From assembly GCA_029856055.1 (NCBI GenBank), contig JAHQWF010000019.1, positions 1-8,382 of the forward strand: a stretch of DNA of 8,382 bases, read 5' to 3'. A program made the translations under genes and the position numbers. Below the pieces are notes generated by a model that had not been told where the DNA came from, did no database searches, and saw only the letters and a program-made list of their open reading frames with translations. The first letter of the stretch is position 1. Every line of letters starts with the position of its first letter. The stretch is from Candidatus Njordarchaeota archaeon (GTDB taxonomy: Archaea > Asgardarchaeota > Njordarchaeia > Njordarchaeales > Njordarchaeaceae). Positions 1-7,106 of this stretch are shown piece by piece.

Positions 1-78
1 ATAAAGGATATTGAAGTAATTGTCTTATTAAACGAGAAATTCATTTTCCGAGACCTATCAGATTATCTCAACATTTAA
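1..78 (+). CDS. C-terminal end of an unidentified protein (5' truncated)
   Basis: Frame 1 is open from the left edge for 25 codons and ends at a TAA at 76-78. The peptide, ending in RDLSDYLNI, has the alternating hydrophobic and charged pattern of a real protein tail (DIEVIVLL then FIFRDL). Only the C-terminus is in the window, so the family cannot be named. It would be codirectional with the release-factor gene, whose start lies 72 bases downstream. A short minus-strand frame beginning near position 72 is also open to the edge, so the assignment rests only on protein-like composition and is tentative. Confidence 0.4.
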   Translation: MKDIEVIVLLNEKFIFRDLSDYLNI

Positions 79-113
79 AAAACACTTCTAGAACTTTATT
101 GTAAGGAATTATG

Positions 114-123
114 TTTAAATAAA
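114..123 (+). promoter_or_regulatory. Candidate TATA box for aRF1
   Basis: TTTAAATAAA is centred about 33 bases before the ATG at 151. Archaeal TATA boxes are usually centred about 26-27 bases before transcription start, which would put the start near 144 and leave a leader of only about 7 bases. That would cut off part of the Shine-Dalgarno-like GAGGTG at 139-144. A second AT-rich element at 74-81 (TTTAAAAA) would give a leader of about 45 bases containing the whole site. Which one is used cannot be decided from sequence. Confidence 0.4.
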
Positions 124-138
124 TCTATTTTTAATCGC

Positions 139-144
139 GAGGTG
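139..144 (+). promoter_or_regulatory. Shine-Dalgarno site deciding the aRF1 start
   Basis: GAGGTG matches the archaeal anti-Shine-Dalgarno end of 16S rRNA and lies 6 bases before the ATG at 151. A GTG at 142 in the same frame overlaps this site and would add three residues. The site favours ATG 151 unless the message is leaderless from about 142. Confidence 0.6.
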
Positions 145-150
145 TTATCT

Positions 151-1407
151 ATGGAGCAAGAGGCATATAAAGAAGAAATGGAGTACAAAAAATTTCAACT
201 AAAGAAACTTGTTCAAGAGTTAGAGAAGAAGACGGCTATAGATGGTCACTCAACTACTTTAGTCACAGTGATCATTCCGCCTAATACACCGATCAGTGAA
301 ATCGCTGAGTTAATAAGACAAGAGATATCAACAGCTGCTAGGATAAAGTCCAGAACAACAAGGAAACATGTTCAAACGGCTTTATCTAGTATTCAAAGTA
401 GATTAAAGTACTGGCATAAGGTGCCGGAAAACGGGTTAATTATCTATGCAGGTATTACTCAAGAAGGAAAGTTAGAGTATTACGAAATTGTACCCCCGAA
501 GCCCGTTAAAATAAAGAAGTATCTGTGTGATGCGAAATTCGATACAAGTGTAATAAAGGAAATGTTGCAAGAGAAAGATAAATATGGAATCATTTTGCTT
601 GAGCGTGATGAAGCAACTATAGGATTGCTGGATGGAACGCATGTAGAAGTCATAAAAGAATTAACGGGTTATGTTCCTGCTAAGCATAGCAAAGGTGGCC
701 AATCAGCTAGGCGGTTCGAAAGATTAATAGAAATAGCTTATCACGATTTTCTAAAAAAAGTGGGTGAGGAGGCTAACAAAATATTCCTGCAAATGGATAT
801 TAAAGGGATAATTATCGGAGGACCTGGATTTGCAAAAGAAGATTTTCTAGAGTGTAATTACTTAGATTATAGGCTAAGAGAGAAAATAATTGGAACAGTA
901 ACTACGCAATATCTAAGCGAAGAGGGTTTAAGAGAAGCGCTAGAGGAAGCTAAAGAATTAATTAAAGGAAGTAGATATGCTAGAGAGAGGGAGATATATG
1001 ATGAGTTAATGAGTTTGTCGATTAGATCACCAGAACTAGTTGCCTATGGGTTCAGAGAGGTTAATAAGGCTTTGGATCTCGGAAAAGTAGATACCCTTAT
1101 AGTTATCGAGGATTTGAAGGGTAAAATAATTAGGATTCGATGTAAAAATGCAGATGTGGAACCGATAGAAGTGATGGTAACTACAGATATAGAGATTCAG
1201 AAGATGGAAGAGAGAGCTAAGAAAATTTGCTTAAAATATCAATCTGAACCAATTGTAGAAATGATAAGCGAAAATGTAGTTGATTATCTTTTTGAAAAGG
1301 CTAAAAGAATAGGAGCAAAAGTTGAGTTCATTTCATCTGAAGGAGAGATACATGATATGTTTAAGAGTGCGTTCAAGGGAATTGCAGCAATATTAAGATA
1401 TGCATAA
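151..1407 (+). CDS. prf1: Peptide chain release factor aRF1 (archaeal class I)
   Basis: This is the archaeal homologue of eRF1. It reads the three stop codons in the ribosomal A site and triggers peptidyl-tRNA hydrolysis, normally working with the GTPase aEF1A and the recycling factor ABCE1. The protein is 418 residues from ATG 151. Three eRF1-type domains are visible: the N domain with the stop-reading loop at residues 61-67 and the YxCxxxF motif (YLCDAKF, 124-130); the M domain with the catalytic GGQ at 182-184 in the context HSKGGQSARRFERL; and the C domain, from about 270 to the end, which binds partners. GGQ sits almost exactly where human eRF1 has it (183-185), which supports the ATG start. 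The stop-reading loop is unusual: TAARIKS in place of TASNIKS, so Asn61 of human numbering is Arg and Ser60 is Ala. The AGG codon differs from either Asn codon at two bases, so a single sequencing error is unlikely. The gene ends in tandem TAA TAA. Family assignment is secure. Confidence 0.97.
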   Translation: MEQEAYKEEMEYKKFQLKKLVQELEKKTAIDGHSTTLVTVIIPPNTPISEIAELIRQEISTAARIKSRTTRKHVQTALSSIQSRLKYWHKVPENGLIIYAGITQEGKLEYYEIVPPKPVKIKKYLCDAKFDTSVIKEMLQEKDKYGIILLERDEATIGLLDGTHVEVIKELTGYVPAKHSKGGQSARRFERLIEIAYHDFLKKVGEEANKIFLQMDIKGIIIGGPGFAKEDFLECNYLDYRLREKIIGTVTTQYLSEEGLREALEEAKELIKGSRYAREREIYDELMSLSIRSPELVAYGFREVNKALDLGKVDTLIVIEDLKGKIIRIRCKNADVEPIEVMVTTDIEIQKMEERAKKICLKYQSEPIVEMISENVVDYLFEKAKRIGAKVEFISSEGEIHDMFKSAFKGIAAILRYA

Positions 1408-1483
1408 TAAGAGTGCAGCTAGGTCAAATAATCTTATTTATCCTAATATTAGAACTCGAATAACCTTATAGTATGATAATTAG

Positions 1484-1491
1484 TTTAAAAT
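1484..1491 (+). promoter_or_regulatory. Candidate TATA box for pheST
   Basis: TTTAAAAT is centred about 32 bases before the pheS ATG at 1519. That predicts transcription start near 1513 and a leader of only a few bases. The sequence just before the ATG (AAAAGGCAAGTAAG) has at most a weak Shine-Dalgarno match, consistent with an almost leaderless first gene. The rest of the 111-base gap from 1408 to 1518 contains another TTATA at 1466-1470 and no other feature I can recognise. Confidence 0.45.
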
Positions 1492-1518
1492 AGTTATGAT
1501 TTAGAAAAGGCAAGTAAG

Positions 1519-3075
1519 ATGCCTTCAATTGAGGAAATAATATTAACGTTAAGTAGGAATGAGCGTAGAGTTTTGAAAGTGATTTCGGATATTGGTTTGG
1601 ATGAATTCTCGGAAGAAGAGATAGCTAAGAAATCCAATTTATCTACAGCAGAGATAGCTAGAAGCATCCTATGGCTGGAAAACAAGGGTTTGGTGAAAAA
1701 ATATCAGGTTACTAAGGATATGATTGTGATAACAGAGAAAGGAAGGAGATATATCGATTTAGTTCTCCCAGAACAGAAGGTTCTCAATCTATTGAAGGAG
1801 AAAAAGCAGATAAAGTTGGACGATGTATTAAAATTATTAAAAATTGAACCGAATGAGCTAAACGTAGCTATTGGCGTTTTGATTAAAAATAGATTAGCGC
1901 AACTAGATAAGAGGAGCAAGACTATAAAAATAACTGAAAATGGAGAGAAAATTAGTGAATTACCTACTCAGACCGCATTTAAAGCAATTATACACAATAA
2001 AGCGGATTTATCCGCATTTCAAAAAGAGATAAAAGAATTAATGCGAAGAGGCTTGTTGAGATATGAAAGAAAAACACAATGGAAAATTAAGCTCACAGAA
2101 CTGGGAAAAAAAGTTATTTCAACGAGATTTGAAATAGATGTTATTGATAAATTAACTCCCGAAATAATAGCGGAAAAAGCTTGGTTAACAAAGAGGATTA
2201 GATGGTATGATGTAGAATCACCTGTTCCAAAAATCTGGGGTGGTCGTAAGCACCCATTACGATTGATAATGGAAAAGATAAGAAGAATATTTCTGGAAAT
2301 GGGTTTCAGAGAAATGCGTGGACCTTGGGTTGAAACATCTTTCTGGAACATGGATAGTATGTGGATACCTCAAGATCATCCCGCAAGAGAGATGCAAGCA
2401 ACTTTTTATCTAAATAAGCCCGCAAAGGGAGTAGTTAGGGATAAGGAATTGTTGCAATTAGTGAAAGAAGTTCAGGAAAATGGTGGAGATACAGGTTCCA
2501 CAGGATGGCAACAGCCTTGGTCTGAAAAGGAAGCCCTTAAAACGTTGTTAAGAACACATACAACAGCTGTAACATTTAGAGTACTAGGATTCTTGATTAG
2601 AAATAAACTATTGGAGCCACCAGTAAAGTTCTTCACTATAGATAGGGTTTTTAGAAATGAAACAATTGACTGGAAGCACTTAGCGGAGTTTCATCAAGTT
2701 GAGGGTTTTGTAGTAGCAAAAGATCTGTCACTTCAAAGTCTAATGGGTTATATTAGGGAATTCTATACGAAAATGGGCATAAAGAAAATAAGATTTAAAC
2801 CAACATATAATCCGTATACAGAGCCTTCTATGGAGGTATTCGCTTGGCATCATGATGTGGGGAAATGGGTTGAAGTGGGTAACAGTGGTATCTTCCGACC
2901 TGAAACATTAAGACCGTACGGCATTACAGAACCAGTAATTGCATGGGGACTAGCTGTGGAGAGACTAGCTATGCTAATATATGAAATCGAAGACATCAGA
3001 AAAATCCTTGGACCTATGTGTGATATCAATTGGTTAAGATGGTATAAGGTCCCACTCAGAGACATTTTTGGGTGA
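1519..3075 (+). CDS. pheS: Phenylalanyl-tRNA synthetase alpha subunit
   Basis: This is the catalytic alpha chain of the (alpha-beta)2 class II synthetase that charges tRNA-Phe in the cytoplasm. The protein is 518 residues, the usual archaeal/eukaryotic size and much longer than the bacterial chain of about 340. Residues 1-205 contain what look like three winged-helix modules (about 1-75, 80-145 and 150-205), the tRNA-contacting N-terminal region typical of archaeal and eukaryotic PheRS. The class II core follows: motif 1 around 258-271, the DHPAREMQATF stretch at 286-296, RTHTTA at 345-350, motif 2 at 371-392 (FFTIDRVFRNE then HLAEFHQVEG), the phenylalanine pocket FKPTYNPYTEPS at 426-437, GNSGIFRPE at 454-462 and motif 3 AWGLAVERLAML at 475-486. 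All core motifs are intact. The ATG at 1519 fits the candidate TATA box upstream. The TGA stop lies 6 bases before pheT, and an in-frame TAA follows two codons later. Confidence 0.98.
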   Translation: MPSIEEIILTLSRNERRVLKVISDIGLDEFSEEEIAKKSNLSTAEIARSILWLENKGLVKKYQVTKDMIVITEKGRRYIDLVLPEQKVLNLLKEKKQIKLDDVLKLLKIEPNELNVAIGVLIKNRLAQLDKRSKTIKITENGEKISELPTQTAFKAIIHNKADLSAFQKEIKELMRRGLLRYERKTQWKIKLTELGKKVISTRFEIDVIDKLTPEIIAEKAWLTKRIRWYDVESPVPKIWGGRKHPLRLIMEKIRRIFLEMGFREMRGPWVETSFWNMDSMWIPQDHPAREMQATFYLNKPAKGVVRDKELLQLVKEVQENGGDTGSTGWQQPWSEKEALKTLLRTHTTAVTFRVLGFLIRNKLLEPPVKFFTIDRVFRNETIDWKHLAEFHQVEGFVVAKDLSLQSLMGYIREFYTKMGIKKIRFKPTYNPYTEPSMEVFAWHHDVGKWVEVGNSGIFRPETLRPYGITEPVIAWGLAVERLAMLIYEIEDIRKILGPMCDINWLRWYKVPLRDIFG

Positions 3076-3076
3076 G
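3071..3076 (+). promoter_or_regulatory. Shine-Dalgarno site of pheT overlapping the pheS stop
   Basis: GGTGAG lies 5 bases before the pheT ATG and contains the TGA stop codon of pheS (3073-3075). A ribosome terminating on pheS therefore sits on the start signal of pheT, an arrangement expected to couple translation of the two subunits. Confidence 0.65.
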
Positions 3077-3081
3077 TCTAA

Positions 3082-4788
3082 ATGCCTGTAATTGACGTAA
3101 GATTGTCTCGGCTAAATAAACTTATAGGACGTGACCTATCCCTTGAGGAACTTGATAACATCTTATTTACATTTGGCATGGAGCTGGACAGTGCTAAACA
3201 AGTTGAATCTAATGATTATCAGCTAAAAATAGAGATTACACCAGATAGACCGGATATGCTATCCATATGGGGTTTAGCACGAGCATTACGAAAATATCTT
3301 TCATTAGAATTGGGCATAGATAGGTACGAGATAAGAGAAAGTAACTACATGATTTTTGTTGACACTAGTGTGGCCAAGATTAGACCGTATATAGCTGCAA
3401 CAGTAGCTAAGAATGTTAAGCTGACTGAGGAAGATTTAGAAGACCTAATTTATGCTCAGGAGAAGTTACATGAAACATTTTGTAGAGGCAGAAAGAAGGC
3501 ATCAATAGGTTTTTATCCATTTAGGAAATTAGATTGGCCTCTTCACTATAAGGCAGATTACCCAGATAATATAAGATTTAAGCCGTTAGGCGCCAATACT
3601 GTAATGAATGGTATTGAGATACTTAGAGAACATCCAACTGGGCAACAATATGCTCACTTATTAAAGGATGCGGAGAAGTTTCCCGTTTTCGTAGATAACT
3701 CTAATCATGTTTTATCATTACCCCCCATTATAAATTCGGAAGATTATGGAAAACTCACAGTGGATGATAGAGATATTCTGCTTGAAGTAACTGGGACCCA
3801 TAAACCAACCGTAGAGTTAGTTGTAAACATAGTTACGGCTATACTTAGTGATATGGGCGGGGAATTATATAATGTAAAAATAAATTATCCTAGTGCCTCT
3901 GAGGTCAGTCCATATATGAGACCTAAGCGCTGGGGGCTCAAAACAAGCTATGTTAAAAAAGTACTAGGTGTTGAAATTCCAAAGGAGAAAATTAGAACGT
4001 TACTAAATAGAATGGGATTAGATGTAATAAGTCAAAAAGAAAATGAATTAGAAGTTATAGTTCCAGCGTATAGAGCAGATATTTGGCATCAAATCGATAT
4101 TGTTGATGATATAGCTCGAGCCTATGGTTTTGACAATTTTGAACCCGAGTTAACTCCGGTTTTCACGACTGGAGGTGTGCTTGAGAGGTCTCAGATTATA
4201 GACTATTTAAGGGAGATTCTCATAGGTCTAGGGTTTACAGAAGTTTTCACATTCGCATTAACTAATAAGGACGATCAATTCGCAAAGATGGGGTTAGATA
4301 CACCAGATTCAGTTGTAGAAATAAAGGGCGCTAAAGAAGAAAAAATAAATATTGTTCGAAAATGGCTATTACCCGAGTTACTTAAAACGCTAGCTTATAA
4401 TAAGGACAGAAAATACCCGATAAAGATTTTCGAGATATCGGATGTTGTTGAGCTATATAATGGTTCAGATACAGGCGCTATTAATAGGACGAAGATCGCG
4501 GTTTTATCTGCGCATAAAGAAGCTAGCTTCACAGAGATACGAAGCATTTCAGAGTACCTACTGAGGTCTATTGGGATTACTAATTTTGAAATAAGGAGAA
4601 TAACGCATGGATCTTTCATCGAGGGCAGAGTGGCGGGAATATTTATTAATGAAAGAAATATTGGGGTTCTAGGAGAGCTGCATCCAGCTGTAATATCGAA
4701 TTGGGGATTAATTATTCCTATAAGTGCATTAGAACTTAATTTGGATGAAATAATGAAATGGAGTTATAAGCCGGTTGAAGTAGCATAA
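3082..4788 (+). CDS. pheT: Phenylalanyl-tRNA synthetase beta subunit
   Basis: This is the beta chain of PheRS, which builds the heterotetramer, contacts tRNA-Phe and removes mischarged tyrosine. At 568 residues it has the compact archaeal architecture without the N-terminal EMAP-like and C-terminal FDX domains of bacterial chains. From the N-terminus come a B1-like region (about 1-90, including the ITPDRPDML stretch at 52-60), the B3/B4 editing domain (about 95-260, with EKLHETFCRGRKKASIG at 127-143, NGIEILREHPTGQQYA at 176-191 and the DILLEVTGTH strand at 231-240), the B5 domain (about 275-350, with the PAYRADI and DDIARAYGF motifs) and a catalytic-like class II fold from about 365 to the end. 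That last domain keeps RKWLLPELL at 426-434, KIFEISDVV at 448-456 and GVLGELHP at 528-535. The Asn-Pro of the common VxNPxSEE stretch is replaced by KGAKEE (415-420). The gene forms an operon with pheS and converges on the ligase gene with a 4-base gap. Confidence 0.97.
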   Translation: MPVIDVRLSRLNKLIGRDLSLEELDNILFTFGMELDSAKQVESNDYQLKIEITPDRPDMLSIWGLARALRKYLSLELGIDRYEIRESNYMIFVDTSVAKIRPYIAATVAKNVKLTEEDLEDLIYAQEKLHETFCRGRKKASIGFYPFRKLDWPLHYKADYPDNIRFKPLGANTVMNGIEILREHPTGQQYAHLLKDAEKFPVFVDNSNHVLSLPPIINSEDYGKLTVDDRDILLEVTGTHKPTVELVVNIVTAILSDMGGELYNVKINYPSASEVSPYMRPKRWGLKTSYVKKVLGVEIPKEKIRTLLNRMGLDVISQKENELEVIVPAYRADIWHQIDIVDDIARAYGFDNFEPELTPVFTTGGVLERSQIIDYLREILIGLGFTEVFTFALTNKDDQFAKMGLDTPDSVVEIKGAKEEKINIVRKWLLPELLKTLAYNKDRKYPIKIFEISDVVELYNGSDTGAINRTKIAVLSAHKEASFTEIRSISEYLLRSIGITNFEIRRITHGSFIEGRVAGIFINERNIGVLGELHPAVISNWGLIIPISALELNLDEIMKWSYKPVEVA

Positions 4789-4792
4789 CTAT

Positions 4793-6565
4793 CTATTTTT
4801 CTACAGCTTTAAGTTGTGATAAATACATTTCCAGTAATTCCTTCGGCGTTGTTGCGTCCTCTGGATTTTTATCAGTTCTCCATCTTATGAATCGTGGGAA
4901 GCGAATAGCAATTCCAGCATCTTTACCCAATCTCTGTTTAACTAAATCTCTGGCCGCGGTATGCACTGGACTTAGGGTTAGTTCAGCGCCAATGACTTCC
5001 ATCACCAACTTAGGTTCTACCCAATAATCTGGTTCTAACTCACTGATAACTCTAACTGGTTTTTTATCTGTTATGTAAGGTTTCAATAAGTTCGGTAGTT
5101 GAGCTAAATCAGAATCCGTAAATCCGGAACCCACCTTGCAAACAGTCTCGAATATATCTTTATCAGGATTATATGCTGCTAATAATAAAGCTCCGAAGGT
5201 TCCTGCTCTCCTACCCTTTCCAGCAAATGCACCTACGACCACTAAATCAACTGTGTCAGCCATCTCACTCTTGTAGTCTCGTTTGTACTTTATCCATAAC
5301 CAACCTCGAGCACCAGCTTGATAGAAAGAATCTTCACTGATCGACTTAATAACTAGTCCTTCAAAACCTGCAGCAATTGATTCGAGGAAGAATTTCTCTA
5401 ACTCTTCTGCACTTCTAACAATTTTTGCTTGCGCTAATACTAGCCAATCATTCTTAACCAATATACTCTCTAGCTTTTTTCTTCGCTCTGGATACGGCAA
5501 ATCCAGTAACTCTTCACCATCAACATACATAATGTCAAAGAGAAAGACCTTAACAGGATACTCTTCCATTATTTTATGAATGTCATATTTTCTTTTTCGA
5601 TGCATTAATTCTTGAAACGGCCTCATTTCCCCTGTCTCGGGATCTATAGCCACTATCTCACCTTCAACAATAGCTTCATTGGCTCTAATATACTTCCTAG
5701 CATAATCAACTACATCTGGATACTGATAAGTGATATTCTCCAATCTCCTTGAGAAAATAAGAATTTCATCGCCTTTCTTATGGATTTGACTCCTCTCTCC
5801 ATCAAATTTCCATTCAGCTGCGCATACGCCCCCTATTTTCCTCAATATTTCGTTGGGGTCTTGCAATCTTTCAGCAAGCATTGGTCTAATAGGTCTTCCT
5901 GGCTCAATTTTTATTTTCTTTAAACCTTCCTCGCCCTCCAGCGCCACCACTTTAGCGATATATCCTATATCTGGAGCCTTATTATATGCTCGCTCGATTA
6001 TAGTTCTATTCTCTTTAGTTCTTAAGAAAGCTTCTGCTAAAGCATCTAAAATGGTCATTTCTCCCACGCCTAAACGTAATTGACCCAATGCAATTCTAAC
6101 AATATAACGTGCTTCAATTGGTTTGGAAGCTACGAGTAAGCCAGTTAAGATTCTTAGTTTGAGATCTTGGCTCCCTGGACCACTAGCATGAGCTATCTTA
6201 ACGAACTTATTATAAACTTCTTCTACAGTTAATGGTTGCACTAATAATGCTTGTATCTTCCGCATCATAACGGCTTTCTCAGCAACTTTACCCAAGTCAC
6301 CTAAAGATTTAAGCATTTTTTCTAAGCGGTCAACAGATATTCCCGTTGTTTTGGATATGGCGCGTAAGGCCATTCTTTCAGCAATACCAAGTTCTGGATG
6401 CCCCAGGTATTCAGGCCATAATTCACCCGCAGTTAGATATGCTATTTTATCTATTTCCTCGGGTTCGCTTCTTTTAAACAAGTCTGCTAAGATTTTGATC
6501 ATTTCAATTTTTCCAGTTATTTTCTCAAGTTTATCATAATACTCACAAAGAGTTTCGAAAAGCAT
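4793..6565 (-). CDS. lig: ATP-dependent DNA ligase (archaeal Lig1-like)
   Basis: This ligase seals nicks in replication and repair by adenylating itself from ATP, moving AMP to the 5' phosphate and joining the ends. With the start at 6565 the protein is 590 residues, close to the usual 560-600. It has an alpha-helical DNA-binding domain (about 1-220), with GSQDLK at 131-136 and LGVGEMTILDALAEAF at 165-180. The adenylation domain (about 225-440) follows, with motif I EWKFDGER carrying nucleophilic Lys253, SRRLENIT at 272-279, VEGEIVAIDPETG (300-312), FDIMYVDG (343-350), EGLVIK (402-407) and WIKYKRDY (424-431). The OB domain has GSGFTDSDL (479-487) and motif VI RFPRFIRWRTDK (555-566). All catalytic motifs are intact. 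I chose ATG 6565 because MLFETLCEYYDKLEKIT aligns at residue 1 with the Pyrococcus enzyme as I remember it. ATG 6598 (601 residues) and GTG 6658 (621) are alternatives, and the latter adds an implausible hydrophobic stretch. The stop is TAG. Confidence 0.96.
   Translation of the reverse strand: MLFETLCEYYDKLEKITGKIEMIKILADLFKRSEPEEIDKIAYLTAGELWPEYLGHPELGIAERMALRAISKTTGISVDRLEKMLKSLGDLGKVAEKAVMMRKIQALLVQPLTVEEVYNKFVKIAHASGPGSQDLKLRILTGLLVASKPIEARYIVRIALGQLRLGVGEMTILDALAEAFLRTKENRTIIERAYNKAPDIGYIAKVVALEGEEGLKKIKIEPGRPIRPMLAERLQDPNEILRKIGGVCAAEWKFDGERSQIHKKGDEILIFSRRLENITYQYPDVVDYARKYIRANEAIVEGEIVAIDPETGEMRPFQELMHRKRKYDIHKIMEEYPVKVFLFDIMYVDGEELLDLPYPERRKKLESILVKNDWLVLAQAKIVRSAEELEKFFLESIAAGFEGLVIKSISEDSFYQAGARGWLWIKYKRDYKSEMADTVDLVVVGAFAGKGRRAGTFGALLLAAYNPDKDIFETVCKVGSGFTDSDLAQLPNLLKPYITDKKPVRVISELEPDYWVEPKLVMEVIGAELTLSPVHTAARDLVKQRLGKDAGIAIRFPRFIRWRTDKNPEDATTPKELLEMYLSQLKAVEK
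4796..4800 (+). terminator. Candidate T-tract terminator for pheST
   Basis: A run of five T residues starts 8 bases after the pheT stop, already inside the 3' end of the convergent ligase gene. Archaeal RNA polymerase often terminates at short T-tracts without a hairpin. Five T residues is at the weak end, so this is tentative. Confidence 0.3.
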
Positions 6566-6598
6566 TGGCAAAGAGGGCACCTTTATTTTCAATTGCAT

Positions 6599-6610
6599 AT
6601 TAAATAAAAT
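6599..6610 (-). promoter_or_regulatory. Candidate TATA box for the ligase gene
   Basis: Read on the minus strand this is ATTTTATTTAAT, centred near 6604. It predicts transcription start near 6578 and a leader of about 13 bases to ATG 6565, so it supports that start and argues against the two upstream starts. An AATATATAG element on the same strand near 6642-6651 is an alternative that could serve ATG 6598. The GGTG at 6581-6578 is 12 bases from ATG 6565, a long spacing for a Shine-Dalgarno site. Confidence 0.4.
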
Positions 6611-6720
6611 TTGGGGTAATTTGGAGATAAGGAAAAATACACTATATATTAATAGCACTTTAGTATTAATCTTTCTTATTCTTATTGATAATATTGCATT
6701 AAGTGATTCTTTTTAGTGCG

Positions 6721-6724
6721 GGTG
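6721..6724 (+). promoter_or_regulatory. Shine-Dalgarno site deciding the cutA start
   Basis: GGTG, within GCGGGTG, lies 8 bases before ATG 6733. It favours this start over the in-frame GTG at 6703, which would add ten residues not expected in the CutA1 family. Confidence 0.55.
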
Positions 6725-6732
6725 TATTAAGT

Positions 6733-7068
6733 ATGAGTCACAATGATGAAATAAGATTAGTGATAACAACGATAGATTCCCGGGACAAAGCAAAAGATAT
6801 GGCTAAAGAAATTATAAAACAAAAGCTCGCAGCTTGTGTGAGTATCTCAAGTGTTGAATCTATATACTATTGGCAAGGAAAAATAATGGAGGATAATGAA
6901 TTCATGCTCATAATAAAGACAAGCAGAAAGAGACTGGGATCTCTCCGTAAATGGCTTACCGAGAATCATACATACGATACACCAGAAATAGTATCAATAA
7001 AAGCTGAAGCTAATGAAAAGTACTTGAATTGGTTACTAAGCTATGTAGAGAGCGATTTTTATATATAG
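6733..7068 (+). CDS. cutA: CutA1-family divalent-cation tolerance protein
   Basis: This is a small cytoplasmic protein of the CutA1 family, which forms very stable ferredoxin-fold trimers related in shape to PII signalling proteins. The family was named from copper tolerance in Escherichia coli, but its molecular role in archaea is not settled. From ATG 6733 the protein is 111 residues, the usual length. Family hallmarks are clear: VITTIDSRDKAKDMAKEII at 10-28, LAACVSI at 32-38, SIYYWQGKI at 43-51 with a following acidic stretch, IIKTS at 60-64, the H79-T-Y81 with TPEIV (83-87) segment, and the C-terminal YLNWL at 97-101. There is no signal peptide. It starts divergently from the ligase and is followed 38 bases later by the DUF54 gene, which appears to have its own TATA box. 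The stop is TAG. Confidence 0.95.
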   Translation: MSHNDEIRLVITTIDSRDKAKDMAKEIIKQKLAACVSISSVESIYYWQGKIMEDNEFMLIIKTSRKRLGSLRKWLTENHTYDTPEIVSIKAEANEKYLNWLLSYVESDFYI

Positions 7069-7070
7069 AT

Positions 7071-7077
7071 TATATAC
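7071..7077 (+). promoter_or_regulatory. Candidate TATA box for the DUF54 gene
   Basis: TTATATA is centred at 7074, 33 bases before the ATG at 7107, predicting a leader of about 7 bases. The Shine-Dalgarno match before this ATG is weak (GTGA at 7097-7100). The gene may therefore be transcribed from its own promoter as a nearly leaderless message, besides any read-through from cutA. Confidence 0.45.
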
Positions 7078-7106
7078 GTGTAGACCGATGGTATTAGTGA
7101 CTTTAA

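Larger units (their letters stand above)
6566..6732. promoter_or_regulatory. Divergent intergenic region between ligase and cutA
   Basis: These 167 bases separate the divergent ligase and cutA starts and must hold both promoters. The region is very AT-rich and carries TATA-like elements on the minus strand at 6599-6610 and 6642-6651. On the plus strand a weaker TAATATTG at 6689-6696 lies about 41 bases before the cutA ATG. I see no tRNA, convincing operator dyad or independent gene. Confidence 0.5.

Noticed and set aside
6703..6732. GTG at 6703 as the cutA start.
   Set aside because: It adds ten residues outside the family's usual N-terminus. ATG 6733 has a GGTG site 8 bases upstream.
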